64,000 bases of DNA from JANXQG01 sp963709175. Its GTDB lineage: Bacteria > Planctomycetota > Planctomycetia > Pirellulales > Thermoguttaceae. The stretch is taken from positions 1,364,001-1,428,000 of the forward strand of contig CAVPVK010000007.1 of assembly GCA_963709175.1 (NCBI GenBank), given 5' to 3'. Under the pieces are notes generated by a model. The model saw only the letters and a list, made by a program, of their open reading frames with translations. It was not told where the DNA came from and searched no databases. The stretch's first letter is position 1; each line of letters starts with the position of its first letter. Below, one piece after another: positions 46,436 to 55,837 of the stretch. Both the position numbers and the translations under genes were made by a program.

Positions 46436-48040
46436 ATGAGCCGGTCCCAGAAAGACGTTGTGCTTCCGTCCGACGACGAATTCATGGTTCTGGTGAGCGC
46501 GGCGTGCGACGGCACGCTGACATCGGAAGAGTTGCCGCGATTGGAGTCACGACTCCGTACGGACGAGACTGCCCGCCGGTTCTATATCGCCTATCTCGAT
46601 CTGCACAGCCGCCTCCTGATGGCGGTTCCGCGACGCAGCGCACCGCAGGCCCGGTCTTGTCGGTCGACGCCGGGCGGTCCGATGCGATGGGAGCGACTTC
46701 CACTGCCGCATCCGATCGCGTCGCGGCGGCCGATGCCGACGGCGTGCGCCGGCCGTCTCCTACTCTCGTCCGGCTGCTGGGCAAGTGGGGCCAACGAGGC
46801 TGGCACTCCGCTCGTCGCCACGCCGTGGCGTTGTCGATTGTCGGCGTGTTGCTGGCCATCGGATCGCTGGCTTGGGTTTCGTTACGACACCGCCAGCCGG
46901 ACATTTTCCCCGCCCCAGTGGCGAATGGCGGCGACAACCAAGGCCGCACGCCCTTAATGGTCGTGCGCCTGGCTACTGCTGACGGCCGCCTGGTCGGTTC
47001 GGCAGCGGCCTTGACCGCGGGTGGCCGCCTATTGTCGCCGGGCAGAGACTGCTGCTAGCTTCGGGGCGAGCCGAGGTCGTCTTCCCCTGCGGCGCCGAGA
47101 TCGACCTGCTTGGTCCGGTCGCCATGACGTTTGAATCGGACCGTAGCGTCAAATTGGCCAGCGGGCACTTGACCGTCCGGGCGGCTACGGTGGAATCGCG
47201 AGGTTTTACCGTCAGTTCGCGGACTGCCGTCACCACGACGTGGCGACGGAGTTCAGCATCGCCGCGTCATCGAACGGCTACGACCGCATTGCCGTTGCCA
47301 ACGGCACACTGGACGTGCAAATGGGCCAGGGCTTGCGGCGCCGTCTCCACGAAGGGGAGACTATCACCGTACAGCCGGGCAGACCATCGGTGATTGGTCG
47401 GGTCGAACTGGGCGACGGCAAGCCGATCTTCGGCTTTCCGACGATCCAGCCGCCGGTGAACAAGAACTACGCTGACACTCCCCATGAGTCGCGAACGATC
47501 CAAGTGGCGTGTCGTGAACCCTATGCAAAAAACAGTCCGCTACAAACGATCCTCGACCGTTTGGCGGAACACGACCCTAACGCCCCACACAATTCGATGT
47601 TCTTCGCCCAGACGGAGCCCATCTTCCAGCGCATTCTCTTGGACGCGGGAAAGTTGATACCCGTGAAGATGGTCAACACCTACAGTTGGTATCTCCGCCA
47701 ACCATTTGATTCCGCGCAGGATCGGGCGGTGCAGTCGTATACAGTCTACGGCTCCGCGCAGGACAAGGAGCCGCCGGCAGGGGGAAACCTGGCAGCCGCC
47801 GGTTGGACCTTGATCGCCGACGTGGAAACGGACCAGTTTTTCGATCAGCCACGCGGCGCGGGCAGTCCCTTGCAGCAAGGTGTATCGATCACCGCGGCCC
47901 AAGGCGGACTGATCGGTACCTATCGCTACCTGCTCTGGGATATCCGACAGCGCCGGCCCGGAGTGCCCTCGACGAGTCCGTTGGGTCTCAACTTCTGCGA
48001 GTTTGACGTCTTTACCAACACCGCACCGGCCGAAAAATAG
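46436..48040 (+). CDS. FecR-domain protein with C-terminal discoidin-like region (three frameshifts)
   Basis: It begins directly after the sigma factor stop: MSRSQKDVVLPSDDEFM, then LTSEELPRLESRLRTDE, a cytoplasmic helical domain. Indels near 46655, 47041 and 47232 (one base lost each) require joining frames 2, 1, 0 and 2. The membrane helix is VALSIVGVLLAIGSLAW. The FecR part reads GQRLLLASGRAEVVFPCG, IDLLGPVAMTFES and VATEFSIAASSNGYDRIAV. The C-terminal domain (FGFPTIQPPVNKNYAD, ILLDAGKLIPVKMVNTYSW, YRYLLWDIR, NFCEFDVFT) is typical for planctomycetal FecR proteins. Two small in-frame insertions, FDSAQDR and SAQDKE, interrupt it around 47708-47766. The joined protein has about 534 residues. 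Confidence 0.8.
47706..47768 (+). repeat. Pair of small in-frame insertion repeats (SAQDR/SAQDK type)
   Basis: TTTGATTCCGCGCAGGATC and CTCCGCGCAGGACAAG share TCCGCGCAGGA and encode FDSAQDR and SAQDKE. They flank AVQSYTVYG, which is the conserved part of the domain. Peptides of this exact kind recur in unrelated proteins in environmental genomes, so these are probably insertions of a short mobile repeat. Confidence 0.55.
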
Positions 48041-48329
48041 TCTGGTGTCTCCAAAACCTCGATACTGCCGTGGAGAGTAGGAAGTACCAGGCTGGAGCCA
48101 GACTTAACCGTCGCGTCAGGTCGCAATGGGCCCGGCATGCCAGGACCAGAAGGGCGGCGCCAGCGCGCCGCACGAGTCAGAGATCTTGTCGCGCCCCGGT
48201 TGTTTCGCCCAGAAGGTAGCGGCGGCGGCTCCGCCAGCAGTTTCTTGCGGTTTTGGGTCGTGAACCAGGAAGAGACCATGACGCCTAAACTCTATCCCTT
48301 GGCGGCCCACCGAGGAAACTGAAGAAAGA

Positions 48330-51300
48330 CTACCAGGCCGCTTGACGGTCAAGCTCCTCACGAAGTTTTTGCCGTTGCGCCGCGGTGGGCACGGCGAGCG
48401 CCTTCCGCCTGGCGTCGCGCTCGGTCGCGGCAACGCTTTGCCTGTGCCGAGCGGAAATCTCTTGCAATCGATCCCTCTGGTCCGGGCTGATTTTCAGCAA
48501 GTGCCCGGAGGCAACATCCCACGACAGCGAGCAAACCGCACGGTACAGTCGGATTTCCCTTAGGGCCGCCGTTTGCTTCGGCGTGAGCAGGGTCTGGGCC
48601 TGCCGCAGAAACTCAGACTGCGCGATCCCGTGGCGGCGACGGCCCTTCCAATGCCTCGCTGTATTTCGCCGTCATCTCCTGCCATCGCTTCTCTTGCGAC
48701 GGGGTGAAATCCAACTGCCTGCGGACGGTTTCCGAAGTCAAATCGCCATAACCCAGCACCGTTACTTCCGCCGGGACGTAGCCACCAGGGACTCCAGGAG
48801 GGAGTGCTGCGACGGGCAGCGCGGATGAAAGTGTGTAGGGCTCCACAATCGGCGACGGTGTCGCATAGGAACTTGTCGAAAGCGTCCCAGAAGAAACCAC
48901 AATGGCGCCCCTGATCGCGGCCGAAGTTGGCGTCGGCACGGGGAGAAACGGAGATGCGTACGCCCCGCCGTCCTTGCCCGCCGCATCTTCCCGCCGCTGC
49001 AGTTCGGCCCGCAGTTTCTTCTGCTGGCCGCGGCTAAGCACGTCCAGCGACTCCTCGTTGCGTCTCTGCTCGTGCTGCCGCAACTCCTGCTCCCGGCGAG
49101 ACTGGATTGTCGCGAGTTGTTCCCTTTGCCGCGGCGTGGCATCCATGGCCCGCAGATAGTCCGCATCGCGCAGCACGGCGTAGGCGCGGTCGTCAAAGAC
49201 TCGATTCTTAAAGTCCGCCACGATTTTCGGGCCGAGCACCTCCTCCACACGTTTGGCCGCGGCCTTGGCGCAGGTTTTTTGCGCCTCGCGGAGCTTTTTG
49301 TCGCGCCACGTCCGACGCTCGTCCGCGGAAATCCTTTGCGAGGCATGGAGCACTTCCTGCGCGAGCTGCCCGTTCTGCCGGGTAGTTTCCTGGGCGACGG
49401 CCTGCAATTTCTTCAACTGTCGGTACTTCAGTTGGAAGTCCTTTCGCAGGGTGGCATCGCCCAGAAGTTGCGCGTAGACAGGCAGCGACGCCGCCCAGAG
49501 GACCGACGCCGAGTCCAACCTAGGATCGAGACGGATTGCCTCGGCATAGTCAGCGTCTGCCTTGTCCAGGTCGCTCCGGCGGTCATGAATATGGCAGCGA
49601 ATGACATAGAGGCGCGCGTTCTTGGGGTCCAAGCGGATCGCTTCATTGTAGTCGTCAAGTGCCTTGTCCAGGTTAGAGCGGGCAGCGTAGATCCAACCGC
49701 GCATCGAGTATAGCTCGCTCGCTTTCGGGCCCAGGCGGATGGCCTCGCTGTAGTCGTCAATGGCCTTGAGCCAGTCGCCAAGCCTCAACGAGTCCTCGGC
49801 CCGGCTGCGGTAGGCGTAAACGAGTTTCGGGTCCAGGCGGATGGCCTCGCTATAATCGGCGACGGCTTTGTCGCGCTGGTCTTTGCAGTCGCGAATCCAG
49901 CCGCGCCAGGCGTAGATCAAGGCATCCTTGGGATCAAGGCGTATGACCTCGTTGAAGTCGGCCAGCGCTAGGTCGTATTGGCCCTTCTGGCCCAAGAGCG
50001 AGCCGCGGTGTCGATACGTCGTTGCCGAATACGGGTTGAGGCGGAGGGCCTCGTGGAAGTCGGCCAGGGCCTTGTCGCCCTCCCCCTTGCCGCCATAGGC
50101 GATGCCGCGGGCGCAATAGGAGTCGGCGTCCCTGGGATTGAGCCACAGCGCCGCCGTGCAATCCGCGATGGCCTGGTCGTAGCGGCCCCGCTGCGTCCGG
50201 ACCATGCCGCGTCCGCGGTAGGCGTCGGCGTCGTGGGGGTCGATACGCAGGGCCTCGCTATAAGCCGCGCTGGCCTGCTCGTAGTTGCCGTTGGTCATGT
50301 AGCGGCTGGCTCGAACGTCGCAGAGCTGGGCCAGCAGACCGGCAAGGTCCAAGGGCCGGACCACTCGATGGAGACCGAGGCGATTGGAGGAGTCCTTGAT
50401 CTCCCAGTAGTCGCCGCAAGGGCGATAAGCCTCTGCGAAACCGAAGGGCTTGGAAACCGCCTCGCGATGGCCGAGGTTCCGCGTTACATCGGCCGTGACC
50501 GACAGCCCGTCCGCCAAGCGCACCAGGCAGGCGTCGTGCGCGGTCGAGTCGCCCTTGGGGCCGCCGGCCACGAAGGTCACGTCCAGGCCCTCGACCGACA
50601 GCCCGATCGCATTGCCCAGCACGTAATACAGCAGGGCGTCGCCCTGGCAGCAGGCCGCCTTGTCCCGCAGGACTTCGGCCAGGTCGTGGCCTTTTTCCAT
50701 GTCGTCGACGGGCAAGATAACGGCCTCGATCAAGCGGGCGAGGGTCTTGGCCACGTCCTGTTGTATTGCCGCGACTTCCGGCGGAGTCAATTTGCTCCCC
50801 TCGCGGTCACGTCGAGCGGCAACCAGTTTCTGCGAAAGGGCGATCAGGTTCCAATCGCGGACCAAGGCGGCGCAATCGTCGGCCGCCCGATCGTCGTACT
50901 TAAGCGCCTTGACCTGTTCTCGGATCCGCCTCTCCAGGGCCGCCCGGGCCGATTGCGGCACTGAGTCGGCGGGCGGAAGCCGCAGACGGCGGAGCACAGC
51001 CAGCAGATTGAGGCGGCGGTACTGCTCGAAATCGGCCCCGGCGCGGGTCGCGTCGCCCTTTTTCCGGTAGATAGAACCGCGGGCGCGGAAGGAATGGGCG
51101 TCGGCGGGCGAGAGGCGGATGGCCTCGCCAAAGTCGGCCAGGGCCTTCGCGTAATCGCCCTTCTCGTCGTAGGCGACGCCGCGGCAGTAATGCGCACGGG
51201 CCGATAGCGGGCGGAGTTGCAGGATTGCGGAAAAATCGGCTATCGCCCGCTCGTTGTCACCCCGGTTGCCGTAGGCGACGCCGCGGCAGCCATAGGCATC

Positions 51301-53026
51301 GACGCTCTTGGGTTCCAGGCGGATGGCTTCCGTGTAGTCGGCGATGGCTTTGGCGAAGTCCCGTTGGCGCTCGTAGACGCCGCCCCGCGCGAGGAGGTGT
51401 GCGGCCTTCGTGGGTTCCAAGCGGATGGCCTCGGTATAGTCGGCAATGGCCTTGGCGTCGTCATGGGCGGCCAAGCGGACCGCGCCCCGCCAGGCATAGC
51501 AAAGGGCATTCTTCGGCTCGAGGCGGACGGCCGCGTCGCAGTCGGCAATGGCCTTGGCGTCGTCGCCTTTGGCCTCGTAGACCCAAGCCCGGGCGGCATA
51601 GCGCTGGGAATCCTTCGGTTCCAGACGGATGGCCTCGGTGTAATCGGCAATGGCCCCGGTGTAGTCTCGCATAGCCATGCGGATCGAGCCCCGCCCGGCG
51701 AAGCGATCGGCCTTCTGCGGCTCGAGGCGGACGGCCGCGTCACAGTCGGCAACGGCGCGGTCGAAATCGTTCTTGGCTTCGTAAACCGCACTGCGGGCAA
51801 CATACCCCTCAGCGTCGTTGGGCTTGCGGCGGATGGCCGTCGTGTATTGGGCGATCGCCGCGTCGTAATCGGCCGCGGCCTTTGCTTCCTCACCGCGGTT
51901 GCCATAGGCCGCGGCGCGGGCAACGTACCCGTCGGGACAGGTGGGTTTCAGACGAATGGCCTGGCTGCAATCGGCGATCGTCTTTTCGTAGTCGCCCAAT
52001 TTCGCGTAGGCGACGCCGCGGTTGTCGAGGGCTTCGGCATATTTGGGATTGAGCTGAATCGCCTCGTTGTAGTCGGCGAGGGCCTTGTCCAGTTCGCCCT
52101 TCATCGCGTAGGCAGTGCCGCGGCCACAATAGGCTTGGGCCAGGTTTGGCATCAGCAGCACGGCTTGCGCAGTCGGCCAGGGCCTTGTCGGCGTCCTTCC
52201 GGTCTTCGTAGGCCCAGCCGCGGGCGCTATAGGCCCGGGCAAAGCGGGGGTCCGCACGAATCATTTCCGTATAGTCGGCGATGGCCAGCTCCGCGTCGAA
52301 GACGCCCGTTCCCCTCAATAGAGCAGCGCTGAAGACGTGCCCACCGCGGGCGGCGTCCCTGCCCAGCCGCCGCCGCTGCGCCGCCGAAAGCAGGGCCAGC
52401 CGCTGGTCGATTAGTGCGGGGTCAAGCCGGCTCAGATCCCTTTTTTGCGCCGCTGAGAAGTGCCATCGAGCGATGGCCGCCGGATCGTGCAGGACCTGCC
52501 CCAGCACGTCGGCCACGAAACGTCTCTGGCACGCCGAGCGCTGCTCGGGAGAGAGGACGCTCTCGATCTTTTTCCGGAATCGCTTCGCCAGCTTCTCCCT
52601 GATCTGAAGCGTTTTTTTCAGGAAGGCCGCCTCGCGATCGTCCGAGGGCAAGGCGTCGAACGAAGCTTGGAACCGCTCGTAGAACGCTTGCCGCTTCCGC
52701 AAGTAACGGTCGGAAATCTCGCGGAGTTTCCGTTGCTGGCGGTCGGAAAGATGCAAGCCATCGCGAAAGTGCGGGTCGGCGCCGAGACTAGCGTAGACGG
52801 GCAGCGGGAAGTTCTCGGCGGTCTTTGCCGCCTGGTCCGATGCAGGCCACTGCGCCGCCGGTTTGCTTTGGGAAACGGCCGCAAGCTGGACCTGCTGCGC
52901 CCTTGCGGCAGCGCTTTCCCAAGTCAAGAAAGCGGCGAGCCCGCCGCCTAGCAAGACCAAGCCGGTAGCGCATCCCCAGCGACCGAATTGGATCGACCCG
53001 CGTAAGCGGCTCAATGTGCCTGTCAT
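48330..53026 (-). CDS. Giant TPR protein with embedded transglutaminase-like domain (two frameshifts)
   Basis: About 1565 residues, starting at ATG 53026 (GAGG seven bases before). An N-terminal membrane anchor (GCATGLVLLGGGLAAFL) is followed by helical segments (LHLSDRQQRKLREISDRYL, KKTLQIREKLAKRFRKKIE). More than 20 TPR units follow, with the repeating pattern A.ADY.EAIRL.P. The frame breaks near 52168 (a GC pair lost) and near 48644 (one base gained). In the middle (50400-50720) lies a non-TPR domain with AEVLRDKAACCQGDALLYYVLG and STAHDACLVRLADG, a transglutaminase-like Cys/His pattern. The C-terminus is again helical (QAQTLLTPKQTAALREIRL, RDRLQEISARHRQSVAA) and ends at 48330. Likely a membrane-attached scaffold. 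Confidence 0.82.
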
Positions 53027-53184
53027 GAGCAACCTCAAAATATCGGATGATCGTTTCAGGAACCGACATTATAGCATGCTTGTGGCGGCCGCTCCATCGG
53101 GCACAATTGTCAGAAAGTCCTGCCGTGCACCAGGAGAGTAGGCGCTTCCGCGTCGTGTCGGACACGGATTTCTACTCCGCGCGG

Positions 53185-53910
53185 CTATTCGAGGACGTTT
53201 CGCCATCGCTGGGGCATGCCATGATAAGCGGCCATGTAGGTCGGTTCCAAAGGGAGATAGATGTAATGGTCCACATCCAGGAAAAGCGGCATTTCGACGA
53301 GCGCTGTGCCAGCGGCAAGGTGCTCCAGGTAGGCCTCCGGCATCGGGCCGGCAACGTAGGATGCCAAGGTGAGCGGCTCGTCGTGCGGCAGCGAATGGGA
53401 ATCCTCGTCGAACCGTTCCCAAATTGCCGCATGCATGCCTCGCGGATCGTGTGGACCGGGCGGAAACAGGTCCGCCATTACGACGTGAATGCCCTGGCGC
53501 AACGCCATTTCCGCTTTGTTCGCAAACTGCTCGACGCTCACCGGGCGATCCTTGTTCGCGGGCGACACGATTTCCACGAGCGCTACGACGCGGTCTCCGC
53601 TCACCTGGCGGATTGCCAGCGTGCGCCGCATCTCGCGAGCCGCGGAGGATATAGTGAGCCTGTGCCGCACGCGCGGCGGCGCCTCGGTGACCGCCAGGCC
53701 GCCTTCTTGAAACGGTGGTGCTGCCGGCGATGGCGGCGCTCGCAACGTCAAAATGTCGGCAATAACACGCCCGCCGTGCTGTTCGGGCATCGCATAAAAG
53801 CCGGACGGTAAAAGGCCGCCGTTGAGCGCCTCGCTGAGATGGGTAATCCAACCCAAATGAAACGCATGAAAGGTACCTGCATCGACCCGCGTCCAATGGT
53901 GAATGGGCAT
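53185..53910 (-). CDS. DUF4058-like protein
   Basis: A 241-residue protein beginning MPIHHWTRVDAGTFHAFH. It resembles the DUF4058 family, whose members contain a conserved L-x-E-x-[VL]-SP-[AT]-NK motif, here ALVEIVSPANKDRP, and start with a short Trp/His-containing segment. Other visible pieces are RRTLAIRQVSGDRVV, VVMADLFPPGPHDPRG and DVDHYIYLPLEPTYMA. The core fits a PD-(D/E)XK nuclease-like topology, known for similar families, but nothing more specific can be claimed. It lies upstream of the TPR gene and downstream of the GH172-like gene, all on the minus strand, without tight spacing. Confidence 0.75.
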   Translation of the reverse strand: MPIHHWTRVDAGTFHAFHLGWITHLSEALNGGLLPSGFYAMPEQHGGRVIADILTLRAPPSPAAPPFQEGGLAVTEAPPRVRHRLTISSAAREMRRTLAIRQVSGDRVVALVEIVSPANKDRPVSVEQFANKAEMALRQGIHVVMADLFPPGPHDPRGMHAAIWERFDEDSHSLPHDEPLTLASYVAGPMPEAYLEHLAAGTALVEMPLFLDVDHYIYLPLEPTYMAAYHGMPQRWRNVLE

Positions 53911-53988
53911 TATCTGTCCTCCTGCGAGATATTAACAGTGGCGGAGTTGTTTTGCCATGGCCGCACCTGCAGCACAAGGCCGCGCGTC

Positions 53989-55581
53989 TCACGGCAGCAC
54001 CGCCCGAGCGGCCTGCTTCTCGTCCGGAGGGCGGTTGCAGCGTGCCCCCGGACGCGCGTACCAGTAGGTTGTCGCCGCGTAGGCCATCGTGGTCGCTTCC
54101 CAGTGCCAGATCTCCAAGTTCATGCTCAGGCGATGGTCGAAGGGAATGCCGTCGAGCCCGCGGGTGCGGGTGTTGGTCACATGGCCGGGCCGGCGGTTGC
54201 CCTCCCAGCGCGGCTCCGCATGGAACGGGGCCTCAAAAAAGGTCCCGCGGTCGCCATAGGAATAGCCGTAATAGTCCTCGGTGCCGGTGCCGAAGATCGA
54301 GGGAAAGCGGTCGTCGTCCACCCATATCTTCTCGTCGCCCTCGCCCCACCAGGCGCCGCAGCCGTTGTGAATCGCCAGCGTGTCGCCCACGTACACTCCC
54401 CGCCCGTCGATGTCCACGAAGTTCCAGTCGCAGGTGCCGTCCTGGGCCTTGGTGTGAATGGGGTATTCCTGCCGCCAGGTGGCGTGGAACAGCATCGAGC
54501 GATCGTTCCAGACCCATTTGCCCAGGCCGATCGGACCGAGCGTGGCGTGGACCGGCTTGCTGCCGACATTCCTTAATTCGATGTGGCAGGTCTTGGAAAA
54601 GGGCACGACCCACCAGCACCGCATCCAACCGTCGCGGCCGACTTCACGGTAGCGGTCGCGGTAGGGATTCAGTCCTACGCCGCTGCCGAAGAAATCGCCG
54701 ACGGGCGCCCATACGGTCTGCTCGCCGTCGCAGCGGATCGCCAGCGCCGTGGATCGCAACGCCTGGGGCAGGTCCTTGTCGTCATCGGTCGTGACCTTCA
54801 CCGACAACTGGCGGATCGCCGCGGGACCGACAAGCGACGTTTCCAGGATTTCCCGAGTTTCCAGCCGGCGGCTCTGAGCCGAGGTCTCCGCCGTGACCGC
54901 GCCGCGATTCGGCAACGACAATTCCCGCTGCACCCGTGCGAGATCCTCCGCTGCCGCGGCGCGTTCCGCCGGCGAATAGGTCTCGACGACCGTGCCGGCG
55001 GCGTAAGTACGATAGCCGATGTTGTACCAGTGATGCTCCTCAGCCTGATCGTAGGTCACCTTGCAATGCCGGGCGTAGGGGATGGGAACATAGGAGTTCA
55101 GTCCCAAGCAGGTCACCGCCGCCAGGGGCGGCTTGATCCGCCCACTGCCGCTCAGCAGGGTTTCGATGTTTTCTTCAATGGCCGGTTTTTGGCCGCCGTC
55201 CAGATAGATGCGGATGACGGCGTTGGATCGATGGTCACCCTCCCACCAGCGGACGATCGCGCCCGGGCCGTCGACGTCCATCATCACGTATTCCTCGCGG
55301 CCGCGGTTTGTCTCGGTCCGGACATACATGCCGAAGTCGTGGTTGGCAAACCAGCCCGGCTTGTCGGGCGCGACCGAGGCGCGATCGTAGCTGCTCGCCT
55401 GCCCGGCGCGGAAGGCCGGCGAGGGGAGTTGCGGCAGGCGATCACGGTCGATCATTTCCCGGAGCAAGGAGCGGATGCTGACGGCATCAGCAGCGAGGCA
55501 GGGGTGTGCAAGCACTCCTATCACGGCTGCAGCCGCGAATCGTTTGAGAATCGTAGTCATGCTGTTGTCACCGAAGATCAT
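53989..55581 (-). CDS. DUF2961/GH172-like glycosidase, exported
   Basis: A complete protein of 530 residues. GGAGGAG five bases before the ATG at 55581 decides that start; a second ATG at 55560 lacks a site. After MIFGDNSM comes a signal peptide (ILKRFAAAAVIGVLAHPCLAA). DUF2961 proteins are now assigned to glycoside hydrolase family 172, which includes D-fructofuranosidases and arabinofuran-degrading enzymes. Family signature parts are YVMMDVDGPGAIVRWWEGDH, IRIYLDGG, FFGSGVGLNPY, MRCWWVVPFSKTCHIEL and FGTGTEDYYGYSYG, the last with a conserved acid. The C-terminal segment (NARTRGLDG... type, here NTRTRGLDGIPFDHR) is duplicated as a fragment at 42836-43159. It diverges from the GH9 gene. Confidence 0.9.
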   Translation of the reverse strand: MIFGDNSMTTILKRFAAAAVIGVLAHPCLAADAVSIRSLLREMIDRDRLPQLPSPAFRAGQASSYDRASVAPDKPGWFANHDFGMYVRTETNRGREEYVMMDVDGPGAIVRWWEGDHRSNAVIRIYLDGGQKPAIEENIETLLSGSGRIKPPLAAVTCLGLNSYVPIPYARHCKVTYDQAEEHHWYNIGYRTYAAGTVVETYSPAERAAAAEDLARVQRELSLPNRGAVTAETSAQSRRLETREILETSLVGPAAIRQLSVKVTTDDDKDLPQALRSTALAIRCDGEQTVWAPVGDFFGSGVGLNPYRDRYREVGRDGWMRCWWVVPFSKTCHIELRNVGSKPVHATLGPIGLGKWVWNDRSMLFHATWRQEYPIHTKAQDGTCDWNFVDIDGRGVYVGDTLAIHNGCGAWWGEGDEKIWVDDDRFPSIFGTGTEDYYGYSYGDRGTFFEAPFHAEPRWEGNRRPGHVTNTRTRGLDGIPFDHRLSMNLEIWHWEATTMAYAATTYWYARPGARCNRPPDEKQAARAVLP

Positions 55582-55837
55582 TTGTTCTCCTCCACCGGAT
55601 TAGAATACATTGCCGGGACGTCAATTGCCAGGGTCGCGCGGACTTATTGATTTACGACCACCATTAGGCAAAGCGTCCCCGGCTGCCGGGTGACGGCGGT
55701 AGGCCACGACATCAGACCGCCGGATGCCCAGCATCGGACCGGCGGCTTTCCAACCGAGGCACTGCACGATAAACTACAGTCTGTGCTCGACCTGGCTTCC
55801 CGCACCGAAACGAACCTTGCATGCCGAAAGAGAATCC

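Noticed and set aside
48041..48329. Small open frame starting at the ATG at 48278
   Set aside because: It encodes only about 14 residues and stops. There is no domain support.
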